In this document: piece after piece, positions 44,294-53,100 of the stretch | How the letters are laid out: each line of letters begins with the position of its first letter | Position numbering within the stretch: position 1 is the stretch's first letter | NCBI RefSeq assembly: GCF_046299575.1 | Contig: NZ_JBKBHX010000001.1 | Span: 186,001 to 250,000, forward strand | Reading direction: 5' to 3' | Length of the DNA: 64,000 bases | DNA from: Thermaurantimonas sp046299575 | Lineage (GTDB): Bacteria > Bacteroidota > Bacteroidia > Flavobacteriales > Schleiferiaceae | Program-made: the position numbers and the translations under genes | The notes under the pieces: model-generated | Told to the model about the DNA's origin: nothing | Database searches by the model: none | Seen by the model: only the letters and a program-made list of their open reading frames with translations

Positions 44294-44476
44294 TTATTTG
44301 ATTTCTTTGTGAACAGTTACTCTTTTCAAAATGGGATTGTACTTCTTGAGCTCCAGTCTGTCAGGAGTGTTTTTCTTATTTTTTGTAGTGATGTAGCGAG
44401 ATGTACCGGGCAGTCCTGAATTTTTGTGTTCCGTACACTCCAATATTACTTGTACTCTGTTACCTTTCTTGGCCAT
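44294..44476 (-). CDS. rpmG: 50S ribosomal protein L33
   Basis: A 60-residue basic protein (MAKKGNRVQVILECTEHKNS, then TSRYITTKNKKNTPDRLELKKYNP and VTVHKEIK), the normal L33 pattern and length. Only one Cys remains where some L33 proteins carry a zinc-binding CxxC pair, so this is the C-minus type. It lies 6 bp downstream of rpmB. Confidence 0.96.
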   Translation of the reverse strand: MAKKGNRVQVILECTEHKNSGLPGTSRYITTKNKKNTPDRLELKKYNPILKRVTVHKEIK

Positions 44477-44482
44477 GGTGGA

Positions 44483-44722
44483 TTAAATTTTTAAATAACC
44501 TTTAGCTTCAGCTTCTTTTAAAACGGCAGAGATGCCTTTTTTATTGATGGTTTTCAAACCTTTAGCACTCACTTTTAGGGTAATCCAGCGATTTTCCTCC
44601 GGAATATAAAAGCGCTTAGTGGTAAGATTTACTTCAAACAATCTCTTGTTCTTCTTATTTGAGAAGGATACGTGATTACCTACACGTGCTTTTTTTCCAG
44701 TAACCTGACAAACGCGAGCCAT
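44483..44722 (-). CDS. rpmB: 50S ribosomal protein L28
   Basis: From ATG 44722 the protein has 79 residues: MARVCQVTGKKARVGNHVSF, then NKKNKRLFEVNLTTKRFYIPEE and VSAKGLKTINKKGI. This is standard L28. The open frame runs back to 44770, but the extra 16 residues are not family-like. It is the first gene of the rpmB-rpmG-DUF4295 unit. Confidence 0.96.
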   Translation of the reverse strand: MARVCQVTGKKARVGNHVSFSNKKNKRLFEVNLTTKRFYIPEENRWITLKVSAKGLKTINKKGISAVLKEAEAKGYLKI

Positions 44723-44849
44723 TGAAATATGGTTTATAGAATTATATGCTTTCCAAAATTTGGGCTGCAAAGAAACGAAATTTTACTGAATTGTAGAAAG
44801 ATAATTTTTTGCCTGATTACTTAAAAAACTGTTATAATCACCCCATCTG

Positions 44850-46001
44850 CTATTCGTCATAGCTCACCACTACTCGTTCAGTGATTGGATGACTTTGGCA
44901 AGTAAGCACATATCCCTGCTCTACTTCATCGTCGTCGAGAGCATAGTTCATTTCCATTACCACTTTACCTACTAAAACCTTTGCTCTACATGTACAACAC
45001 ACAGCACCTTTACATGCAAAAGGTACATCTGCCCCTGCATCGAGGGCCGCATCGAGAATGGAAATGCCTTTAGACGATACGTCGAAATGTGTTTCCTCTC
45101 CATCGAGGATCACTGTTACATGGCTGAGGATTTCACCTTTTGATGAGGAGGTATCAACCACCTTCTTCTCAGCTGAAGTAGTATTAGTTGTAAAAAGCTC
45201 GAAGTGCACTTTTTTATCGGATACACCCAACTCAGCGAGTGTATCTTTTACCTGATGAATCATTTCCTCAGGCCCGCAGATAAAGTAATGAGCAACGCCA
45301 GAAGGATTGAAAAATTTTTGGGCATACAGCCTCACTTTTTGAGCGTCGATACGACCCTTAAGCCAATCAGTACCTTGGTCTTCACGACTGAGAATATGGT
45401 GAATTTCCAATCTATTCAGGTAAGTGTTTTTTAAATCATCGAGTTCATCTTTAAAGATGATGGTGGAAACAGCTTTATTGCCATAAAACAGTATAACAGA
45501 GCTCTGCAGTTCAAACTGAAGAATGGTCTTTATTAAACTCATAATAGGAGTAATGCCCGAGCCGGCAGCAAACATTACATATTGAGCCACATTGTCTTTC
45601 TTAAACGGCACATTAAAATTGCCCTGCGGTGTCATTACTTCCAGTGTTTGGCCAACTGCCAACTTCTCATTGGCATATGTTGAAAACTTCCCTCCGTGGA
45701 CTTTTTTCACTGCCACTCTCAACTCGCCGTCCAGCGGGCTTGAGCAGATGGAATAGGATCTGCGCACCTCTTCACCGTCGATGGTAGTCTTTAACGTCAG
45801 ATACTGCCCGGCAACGAAGCGATAGTCATCGCGCAGCGAATCGGGAATTTCAAAAGCGATCGAAACGCACTCGTCTGTTTCGCGACGAATGTCACTTATT
45901 CTGAGAGGATGAAATTTTGGCCTGGGTTGTTTTTTTAAGTCATCTAACCAGAAGTTGTATTTATTGGCGGTCTTTTTTTTCTGCAGAAAGAAAGAGAGCA
46001 T
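44850..46001 (-). CDS. flavin reductase with C-terminal 2Fe-2S ferredoxin domain (PaaE/Hcr type)
   Basis: A 383-residue electron-transfer protein. Residues about 30-135 form an FAD domain with RRSYSICSS, about 140-260 an NAD(P)H domain with MFAAGSGITPIMSLI and CGPEEMI, and about 295-383 a plant-type ferredoxin with cluster cysteines in FACKGAVCCTCRAKV and the fourth in VLTCQSHP. This is the ferredoxin-NADP reductase-like family that includes PaaE of phenylacetyl-CoA epoxidase and NADH oxidoreductase Hcr. No paa genes are adjacent, so its oxygenase or other partner is unknown. Confidence 0.9.
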   Translation of the reverse strand: MLSFFLQKKKTANKYNFWLDDLKKQPRPKFHPLRISDIRRETDECVSIAFEIPDSLRDDYRFVAGQYLTLKTTIDGEEVRRSYSICSSPLDGELRVAVKKVHGGKFSTYANEKLAVGQTLEVMTPQGNFNVPFKKDNVAQYVMFAAGSGITPIMSLIKTILQFELQSSVILFYGNKAVSTIIFKDELDDLKNTYLNRLEIHHILSREDQGTDWLKGRIDAQKVRLYAQKFFNPSGVAHYFICGPEEMIHQVKDTLAELGVSDKKVHFELFTTNTTSAEKKVVDTSSSKGEILSHVTVILDGEETHFDVSSKGISILDAALDAGADVPFACKGAVCCTCRAKVLVGKVVMEMNYALDDDEVEQGYVLTCQSHPITERVVVSYDE

Positions 46002-46062
46002 ATGAATTTTTTTATTTAAATAATTGATTGTAATAAAATTTGTTTTGTTTTTAAACGCCGTG

Positions 46063-46070
46063 CAAAAGTA
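46063..46070 (-). promoter_or_regulatory. TAnnTTTG promoter element for the flavin/2Fe-2S reductase gene
   Basis: TACTTTTG on the minus strand, an exact -7 match, 61 nt upstream of the ATG at 46001. Confidence 0.38.
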
Positions 46071-46133
46071 CAGTTCTATGAAATGAACACACTTTAAAAC
46101 TTCTCAAGATAAACTATTTCTACTAAACCTATT

Positions 46134-46271
46134 TCAATTATCCCGATGCTCGAAATCTTCTTTGCGCTTTTCGCGTATTCTGTTGATTATCAAATATATA
46201 ATTAAAAGTCCAACGATTACTCCGGCCACCACATAAAAAAAGATTGCTGCTAATAAAGCAATAATTTCCAT
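46134..46271 (-). CDS. 45-residue single-helix membrane protein
   Basis: A short frame from ATG 46271: MEIIALLAAIFFYVVAGVIV, then GLLIIYLIINRIREKRKEDF and EHRDN. A strong hydrophobic helix (residues 3-29) is followed by a basic and then acidic tail, so the tail should be cytoplasmic. The start lies 9 bp after the ybjQ-like stop, on the same strand, which supports it being a real gene. I do not know a family. The 130 bp between it and the reductase gene hold the promoter of that gene. Confidence 0.6.
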   Translation of the reverse strand: MEIIALLAAIFFYVVAGVIVGLLIIYLIINRIREKRKEDFEHRDN

Positions 46272-46280
46272 AATGCGCTT

Positions 46281-46613
46281 TTAAAGTTTACGCAAACGCA
46301 CGGCAGTGCCATATGCGAGTATTTCAGCTGCACCCTGCATGATGGCAGATGTGGTAAAACGCACGTTTACTACTGCATCAGCACCCAATCGTGCAGCGTC
46401 ATCGGTCATGCGCTTCAGAGCCTGTTCGCGGGCGTCGGCCATTAATTTGGTGTATTCTGATATTTCTCCGCCAACAATGTTCTTTAATCCGGCAAAAATG
46501 TCAGAAGCCACGTTTCGTGCTCTTACTGTTGAGCCGCGAGCTATACCTAAAATTTCTACTATTTCGTAGCCTGGCAGACTTTCAGTATTGGTAATCAAAA
46601 TATTGTTGTACAT
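46281..46613 (-). CDS. YbjQ/DUF74 family protein
   Basis: A 110-residue protein with the full YbjQ pattern: TNTESLPGYEIVEILGIARGSTVRAR, then IFAGLKNIVGGEISEYTKLM, ALKRMTDDAARLGADAVVNVRF and GTAVRL. The family forms pentamers and is often labelled heavy-metal-binding, but the molecular role is not established. It lies 3 bp downstream of a small lipoprotein gene and 9 bp upstream of a 45-residue membrane protein, all on one strand. Confidence 0.92.
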   Translation of the reverse strand: MYNNILITNTESLPGYEIVEILGIARGSTVRARNVASDIFAGLKNIVGGEISEYTKLMADAREQALKRMTDDAARLGADAVVNVRFTTSAIMQGAAEILAYGTAVRLRKL

Positions 46614-46616
46614 ATA

Positions 46617-47072
46617 TTAATTATATTCAAAAGGTCTGGGATTGCTGATGAAAACAAGATTTCCATCGGCCACACTGCGTGCATATAAGCGATAAAAATA
46701 ACGCACTTTGCCATTGCAAGGCATTGAGCGATGTTTAAATGTGAGTGTATCGGCATGAGCGATGTCATTGAATCGATAATAAAGCCCACCGGCTCTGTCT
46801 TCTTGAAAATCAAGGTCAAAAAAGTACAACTTGAGCTTTTGAAGTTCCGCTTGGTGTTGGGGGTCTATTTTGATTTTGAATTGATAGGTACAATTTAGCG
46901 TTCCCTCGGGCTCAAGATTTTCTAATTTGACCAAATTGAGTTTTAGACTGTCAAAAATACCGCTTGTATAAACAAAACTGTCGAGAAAATGCACCGAAAG
47001 ATTGAAATTGTTCTGGTACTTTACACAAGCGACCGCTAACAGGGTCAAAAAGAATATATATACCTTCTTCAT
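46617..47072 (-). CDS. hypothetical lipoprotein
   Basis: A 151-residue protein with a lipoprotein signal (KKVYIFFLTLLAVAC, Cys at 16). The mature part is beta-rich: FNLSVHFLDSFVYTS, LNCTYQFKIKIDP and GKVRYFYRLYARSVADGNLVF, ending FEYN. I do not recognise the family. It sits 3 bp downstream of the hypothetical gene at 47076 and 3 bp upstream of the YbjQ gene, so it is part of a four-gene run on this strand. Confidence 0.7.
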   Translation of the reverse strand: MKKVYIFFLTLLAVACVKYQNNFNLSVHFLDSFVYTSGIFDSLKLNLVKLENLEPEGTLNCTYQFKIKIDPQHQAELQKLKLYFFDLDFQEDRAGGLYYRFNDIAHADTLTFKHRSMPCNGKVRYFYRLYARSVADGNLVFISNPRPFEYN

Positions 47073-47075
47073 CGC

Positions 47076-47807
47076 TTAAAATGGAACAATAATTCGAATG
47101 CCTGGATACAACAAATCGTAGGTGAGGGGTTCGAGTCTCAGGTAATACTCAGGAAAGGGTACAGGAGGAATGCGAAAAGTGGGAACTTTTCGCTTTCGGT
47201 ATCTCAGGTAACCTCGCACAGTAAAAGCCGAAGAAACACCGGCAATTGCAAGTGTAATGTAGTTCATAGTGCGATACCTTTTGTAATCTGCCTCATGGCG
47301 CAGAAATTCATCGAGGTATGCCTGTCGCTCATTTAAATTGGCTCCAAGCCATTTTTTGTAATACCAGGCAGCATTGTCGTAGCTCAAAGTGGCTCGGCTG
47401 TAGTAATAAAGGGCATAACCTGCGGCAAAAGTGGCCGTAATAAGGGGAATGCCGAGTTCGATGAAGTTGCGTTCTCGATAGTCTTTAAGCTGGCGTTGGT
47501 AGTGATCAAAATCGGCATTTACTCGAAATGAAGGTATCACTATCTGTCCATCGGGAGCATCTTCCACTATCAATAAAGTATCAATCAGTTCAAATTCAGG
47601 TGTGTAAATCTGTATGCGTTGCAGCCCTTGAGGCAGTTTTAAAATTTTTCGCGATTCATACAACCTATCATTTGTCTTAATGATAAAATAATAACTCGGT
47701 ATGTAAAAACGCACAACAGTACTATCAACCTGTGCTTTTACAGGTTTACAGGTAACCAATATAAAAATCAATATATAAAAAATACTTTTAATTACCTGTA
47801 GAAACAA
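47076..47807 (-). CDS. hypothetical exported protein with central hydrophobic segments
   Basis: A 243-residue protein from a TTG start, with an N-terminal signal (IKSIFYILIFILVTCKPVKAQ). Residues about 25-100 are beta-rich and resemble a PEGA-like repeat (SRKILKLPQGLQRIQIYTPEFELID). Two hydrophobic segments follow near 118-135 and 182-198, separated by a charged helix (NERQAYLDEFLRHEADYKRYRT). It may be an outer-membrane-associated protein; no specific family is recognised. It heads the run leading to the small lipoprotein and ybjQ. Confidence 0.65.
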   Translation of the reverse strand: MFLQVIKSIFYILIFILVTCKPVKAQVDSTVVRFYIPSYYFIIKTNDRLYESRKILKLPQGLQRIQIYTPEFELIDTLLIVEDAPDGQIVIPSFRVNADFDHYQRQLKDYRERNFIELGIPLITATFAAGYALYYYSRATLSYDNAAWYYKKWLGANLNERQAYLDEFLRHEADYKRYRTMNYITLAIAGVSSAFTVRGYLRYRKRKVPTFRIPPVPFPEYYLRLEPLTYDLLYPGIRIIVPF

Positions 47808-47905
47808 TGCCTACTTAATTTCCGTAAATGTATTTAAAAGAATTGGCAAAGACAAATTGTTTTTAGATCCACCAAAAATCAAGAAAGTTTTAAAATGGGA
47901 GAATT

Positions 47906-48727
47906 TCAATAAATTAATGCTGTTGCTTCGTCAATAATTCTCTTTTGGCGCTGTGGATCCTTCACAAGATTGAATAACACTTCTGATGATCTTACCAAAT
48001 CGCTTGTCGTAAAAATTGCATTTTCAAACAATACCTCAAGCTCAGAACGATGCAGCCAGCGTAAAACCGATATGGGATACACCTTATAGTGATCCAGCAA
48101 GTAATTCAAACTGTTGTGAACCGGATATTTCCAACTAATCATTTGAATACCAGCACATTGACCATACATAAGAGCATCGTCAGAAAATCGGGTGTTACAA
48201 GCGACGGAGTAAATCAACGTCTTATCGGGAAAAAGATGGCGCAGATCGTCAAATCTGGCTTTTACATATAAGGGCACTTTCACGTCGCTTTTCACATGGG
48301 GCTGGTTATGATATTTACATTCCATTAGCAACACAGTGTTGTCAGCTACTGCAATGACATCAACTTCGTGCTGCACACATCTGCCCTTCAACTGCTGTCC
48401 AACGCGAGTTTTAAATCCCTGTCTGGCAAGAACTTGCGCCATGAGATGCTCAAATGGATAACCGGTTGGACCAAGTTTCATCAGAGCATCTTTAAGCCGG
48501 TAACGACAAGCGACTTCCGGATGCTTACGGTAAAGCAAGGAGTGCGTACGACGTTTCAGATCTCGGGTGCTCTCATAAGGCTGTGTGCTTTTAAGCACAT
48601 CGTCAGCCAGCTTTTGAGCGGCCTCTGTGGAAAGCCCCGATTTAATTAGCGAGTGAATAAACTTTTCTCGGTCAAAAGGCTGTGTGGAGCCATCCTGCTT
48701 TCGAATAAACTGTTCTTTGCGCTTCAT
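47906..48727 (-). CDS. ATP-cone domain fused to a PD-(D/E)xK nuclease-like domain
   Basis: The 273-residue protein begins with an ATP-cone (about 5-88: IRKQDGSTQPFDREKFIHSL, then ALMKLGPTGYPFE), the nucleotide-sensing module known from ribonucleotide reductase and NrdR. Residues about 90-200 look like a restriction endonuclease-type fold with EVDVIA (D123) and LLMECKYH (E136, K138), the D...ExK core. Its stop codon side ends at 47906, and its start overlaps the gpsA stop by 4 bp. Similar fusions exist in other Bacteroidota and archaea without known function. Nuclease activity is inferred from motifs only. Confidence 0.8.
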   Translation of the reverse strand: MKRKEQFIRKQDGSTQPFDREKFIHSLIKSGLSTEAAQKLADDVLKSTQPYESTRDLKRRTHSLLYRKHPEVACRYRLKDALMKLGPTGYPFEHLMAQVLARQGFKTRVGQQLKGRCVQHEVDVIAVADNTVLLMECKYHNQPHVKSDVKVPLYVKARFDDLRHLFPDKTLIYSVACNTRFSDDALMYGQCAGIQMISWKYPVHNSLNYLLDHYKVYPISVLRWLHRSELEVLFENAIFTTSDLVRSSEVLFNLVKDPQRQKRIIDEATALIY

Positions 48728-49740
48728 GAAAATTTACGGGAGAGGCGTTCGATCACTTTAGCTGCCGGCTTGCCCTCGTAAAGTATTTTATATACAGCAT
48801 TGGCAATTGGCATTTTTACGTCGTAGGCCTTTTTGATATTGCGAATTAGGCCAGTAGCATAATAACCTTCGGCCACCATACGCATTTCGAGCATAGCCGC
48901 TTGTACGGAATATCCCTTACCGACCATGGTGCCCAATGTGCGATTTCGGCTAAACTGGGAATAGGCCGTTACCAATAAGTCGCCCATGTAGGCTGATCCG
49001 GCAATGTCGCGCTTAATGGGATGGACTGCCTTGATGAACCGTTTCATTTCGCGCAAGGCATTGCTCACCAATACTGCCTGAAAATTGTCGCCATAGCCAA
49101 GCCCATGACAAATACCGGCAGCAATGGCATAAATGTTTTTGAGCACAGCGGCATATTCGGTGCCGTAAATGTCGTCGCTGATCTGGATGCGCATATATCT
49201 GCAGCTCAGGTGAGCGCCGAGCACATAGGCGTGTTCCATATCAATGCTAGCAAGCGTCAGGTAACTAAGTCGCTCAAGTGCTACTTCCTCAGCATGACAT
49301 GGGCCCGCGATCACCCCAATGTTATCGAGTGGAATACCAAGTACAGAGTTTAAGTATTCGCCGACAATCATATTCACACCCGGCACTATTCCCTTGATGG
49401 AAGAGAAGATGATTTTCTCACTCAGATCAACGGTTGTTTTTTCAATTGCATCGCGCAAAAAGGCTGATGGAATGACCAATATAATGATATCGGCAGCAGC
49501 ACAAATCTCATCGATGTCATTGCTCAATGTGATGTTTTCGGTATTGAGCTCAGCGTTGCTCAGATAGCGGGGGTTATGGCTAAATTTTCGGATGTGTTCA
49601 ATGGCTTCTTTATTGCGCATCCACCAGAAAATCTGGTCGTTGTTTTCGCTCAGCACTTTGACTAAAGCTGTAGCCATACTGCCGCCCCCTAAAACGGCAA
49701 TGCGCTTATTTTCAACGTTATAAAAATCTGATAAGACCAA
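48724..49740 (-). CDS. gpsA: NAD(P)-dependent glycerol-3-phosphate dehydrogenase
   Basis: GpsA makes sn-glycerol 3-phosphate from dihydroxyacetone phosphate for phospholipid synthesis. The 338-residue protein has the Rossmann motif VLGGGSMATAL (residues about 15-25), FSSIKGIVPG, GPCHAEEVAL, the catalytic lysine region EYAAVLKNIYAIAAGI and SAYMGDLLVTAYS. The start is TTG 49740; no ATG exists before the nucleotide-binding strand. A TACTTTTG element ends 20 nt upstream. It overlaps the ATP-cone gene by 4 bp. Confidence 0.94.
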   Translation of the reverse strand: MVLSDFYNVENKRIAVLGGGSMATALVKVLSENNDQIFWWMRNKEAIEHIRKFSHNPRYLSNAELNTENITLSNDIDEICAAADIIILVIPSAFLRDAIEKTTVDLSEKIIFSSIKGIVPGVNMIVGEYLNSVLGIPLDNIGVIAGPCHAEEVALERLSYLTLASIDMEHAYVLGAHLSCRYMRIQISDDIYGTEYAAVLKNIYAIAAGICHGLGYGDNFQAVLVSNALREMKRFIKAVHPIKRDIAGSAYMGDLLVTAYSQFSRNRTLGTMVGKGYSVQAAMLEMRMVAEGYYATGLIRNIKKAYDVKMPIANAVYKILYEGKPAAKVIERLSRKFS

Positions 49741-49760
49741 GGCGGCAATTCTATGCGGGG

Positions 49761-49768
49761 CAAAAGTA
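49761..49768 (-). promoter_or_regulatory. TAnnTTTG promoter element for gpsA
   Basis: TACTTTTG on the minus strand, an exact -7 match whose last base is 20 nt upstream of the TTG start at 49740. Confidence 0.42.
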
Positions 49769-49950
49769 GGGTTTCAAGCACTATTCGGTATAAAGAGGTG
49801 CACGTTCGAAGTGTGATTTGTACAGCTCAATGCTTTTTAACACAGAAATTCAGAAGATTATACCACAGCACACAAATTTTTTTCCCAGTTTTAAAAAGAG
49901 TTTTTTCAAATTGAATCATCCTTGGCTCTCAAAACATGACGTTTGATACA

Positions 49951-49958
49951 TACATTTG
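49951..49958 (+). promoter_or_regulatory. TAnnTTTG promoter element for the SAM riboswitch-metH transcript
   Basis: TACATTTG matches the -7 consensus exactly and ends 3 nt before the first base of the riboswitch P1 stem, so transcription would begin right at the aptamer. Confidence 0.55.
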
Positions 49959-49961
49959 CTA

Positions 49962-50082
49962 CGCTTATCAAGAAAGACGGAGGGACCGGCCCTGTGATGT
50001 CTTAGCAACCCTGAACCCCCGTGGCAGCAGGGTGCTAATTCCGGTTCCGAAAGGCTCAAAAGCCTTCGGAAGCAGATGAGCG
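49962..50082 (+). ncRNA. SAM-I (S-box) riboswitch upstream of metH
   Basis: The conserved S-box core is present: CTTATCAAGA, GGAGGGACCGGCCC, TGATGTC, TTAGCAACC, AGGGTGCTAATTCC and a closing GATGAG. P1 forms from cgcttatc (49962-49969) and gatgagcg (50075-50082), 8 pairs with one G-U. The aptamer binds S-adenosylmethionine and lowers expression of methionine synthesis genes when SAM is plentiful, which fits metH and metF downstream. No terminator with a T-run follows, so control is more likely at translation. Confidence 0.95.
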
Positions 50083-50144
50083 CCAGACCGATACTCTAAG
50101 GTCAAATGCAAATCTGAAATACTCACAAAAAGGCGGCAAGCCCC

Positions 50145-50185
50145 GGCTCTTGGTAGGCAGAAAACCAATGAAGACTGAAAGAGCC
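50145..50185 (+). promoter_or_regulatory. hairpin abutting the metH start codon, possible expression platform
   Basis: ggctctt (50145-50151) pairs perfectly with aagagcc (50179-50185), ending one base before the metH ATG at 50187; an inner ttggt/accaa pairing is also possible. It may hide the initiation region. Whether it alternates with the SAM aptamer is not shown by sequence. Confidence 0.4.
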
Positions 50186-50186
50186 A

Positions 50187-53100
50187 ATGACCACACAAAC
50201 CCTCTCGACCCAAAGCCGCATCAAGCTCCTCTACGAAGCTATTTCCCAACGTATTCTGGTACTTGACGGTGCTATGGGCACCATGATTCAGCGATATGGC
50301 CTTGATGAAGCAGCCTATCGCGGAACGCGCTTTGCCGACTGGCCTTATCCGCTTAAGGGGAATAATGACCTTCTGGTGCTCACCCAGCCCCACATCATCG
50401 AAGAAATTCATCGTAAATACCTGGAGGCAGGCGCTGAAATCTTGGAAACTAATACCTTCAATAGCCAACGCATTTCTATGGCTGATTACCACATGGAAGA
50501 GCTCAGCTATGAGCTCAATGTGGAAGCTGCGCGCCTTGCTCGCCGGGTAGCCGATGAGTTTACAGCACTTACACCTGAAAAGCCTCGGTTCGTAGCAGGG
50601 TCCATAGGCCCTACCAACAAGACAGCATCGCTCTCTCCCGATGTGAATCAGCCAGGATATCGCGCCATTACCTTCGATGAGCTGGTAGACGCTTACTACG
50701 AACAAGTAGCTGGACTTGTGGAAGGCGGTGTGGACATCCTGCTGGTGGAAACCATTTTTGATACCCTGAATGCAAAGGCAGCTCTTTACGCCATTCGAAA
50801 ATATTTTAAAACTACTGGCAGACCTCAGCTGCCCATCATGGTGAGCGGCACCATCACCGATAACAGTGGGCGCACCCTCTCTGGTCAAACGGTAGAGGCA
50901 TTTCTGTACTCACTATCACATGTTCCACTTTTAAGCATTGGGCTGAACTGTGCCCTCGGAGCGCATCAGATGAAACCCTACCTGGCCGACCTCGCTCGAC
51001 ACACCGAATTTCACATCTCAGCACATCCCAATGCCGGACTGCCAAACGCCTTCGGCCAATACGACGAAACACCAGAGATGATGCGTGAGCAGATTCGCGA
51101 ATTTCTAGAAGAAAACCTCGTAAACATCATCGGTGGATGCTGTGGAACTACACCTGACCACATCAAGCTCATAGCTGAAGAAGCCGCGAAGTACAAGCCC
51201 CGTCCATTGCCCAATCTCCCTCATTATATGAAGCTCAGCGGTCTGGAGCCCGTAGTCGTTCGACCTGGTTTAAACTTCATCAATATAGGCGAACGTACCA
51301 ACGTAACTGGTTCCAGACAATTTGCACGCCTCATTCGAGAGGGTAACTATCAAAAGGCTTTGGAAATTGCCCGTCAGCAGGTAGAAAACGGTGCTCAGAT
51401 AATCGACGTAAACATGGACGAGGGCATGCTCGACAGTGAAAAAGCTATGACCACCTTTTTAAATCTAATCGCGTCAGAGCCCGACATTTCGCGTGTGCCC
51501 ATTATGATAGACTCCTCCAAGTGGTCAGTTATCGAAGCCGGACTGAAGTGCGTGCAAGGTAAAGCCATCGTCAACTCTATTTCGCTGAAAGAGGGAGAAG
51601 AAAAATTCATCGAATACGCTGAAAAAATCCGCGATTACGGAGCTGCCGTGGTAGTGATGGCCTTCGACGAACAAGGCCAGGCCGATACATACGAGCGCCG
51701 AATTGAAATCTGCAAACGCGCCTACGACATCTTGGTTAATAAAGTGGGTTTCCCACCTGAAGACATCATCTTCGATCCAAACATACTGACCGTTGCCACC
51801 GGCATACCCGAGCACAACAACTATGCAATCGACTTTATCAGAGCTACCAAGTGGATAAAAGAAAACCTGCCGGGAGCTAAAGTAAGCGGTGGTATTTCAA
51901 ATATTTCGTTTTCCTTCCGCGGCAATGAACCCGTGCGCGAGGCTATGCACACGGCCTTTCTGTACCACGCCATTAAGGCTGGACTCGACATGGGAATTGT
52001 CAATGCAGGCCAAATCGGGGTGTACGAAGAAATAGAACCTGAATTGCGCGAACGGGTTGAAGACGTGCTCTTCAACCGCCGTCCCGACGCTACAGAACGC
52101 CTCATTGAACTTGCCGAGCGCTACAAGGGCACCGAAAAAGTAAAAACCCGCGACGACGAATGGCGCTCCTGGTCGGTTGAAGAGCGACTCAAACACGCCC
52201 TGATTAAGGGAATAGACGAATTCATCGAACAAGACACCGAAGAAGCCCGCCAGAAATATGGCCGACCACTCGATGTAATAGAAGGTCCATTGATGGCCGG
52301 TATGAACGTTGTAGGCGACCTCTTCGGCGAAGGCAAAATGTTTCTGCCTCAGGTGGTAAAGAGTGCACGCGTAATGAAGAAATCCGTAGCCTACCTCGAA
52401 CCTTTCTTACAAGCCGAAAAACTTCAAAACCAATCAGAAGGTCAACGCACCGGCGCAGGCAAAATATTACTGGCCACCGTTAAAGGCGATGTGCACGACA
52501 TCGGTAAAAACATCGTAGGGGTCGTACTTGCGTGCAACAACTTTGAAGTGATCGATTTGGGTGTAATGGTACCACTCGACAAAATCCTCGACACCGCCCA
52601 GCGCGAAGGGGTTGATATCATAGGCCTTTCAGGACTGATCACCCCATCACTCGACGAAATGGTTTATGTAGCCCGCGAAATGGAAAAGCGCAAAATGACC
52701 ATTCCCCTTCTCATAGGCGGTGCCACCACGTCGCGCGCACATACCGCTGTAAAAATCGCTCCGGAATATTCTGGTCCTGTGGTACATGTGCTCGACGCTT
52801 CGCGCTCGGTACCGGTGGCTGCAGCCCTTATCAGTCCCGATCAACGTGAGGAATTCACCCACCAAATACGCGAAGAATACGAGCGCTTGCGCGAAGGCTA
52901 CCTAAAAAAGCAAAGCGAAAAAGAACTCTTGCCCATCGACGAAGCCCGAAAAAGACGTCTGCAGCTCAACTGGCATTCTTACACCCCACCGAGACCACGC
53001 GTCGAAGGCATCCAGGTACTCGAAAACTTCCCGCTCGACACCCTGCGTCGCTATTTCGACTGGACGCCCTTCTTCCAGGCCTGGGAGTTGGCCGGTCGCT

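Noticed and set aside
49968..50888. A 306-codon minus-strand frame over the riboswitch and the start of metH
   Set aside because: It is antisense to a canonical SAM-I aptamer and to conserved metH residues, and its translation has no family resemblance.
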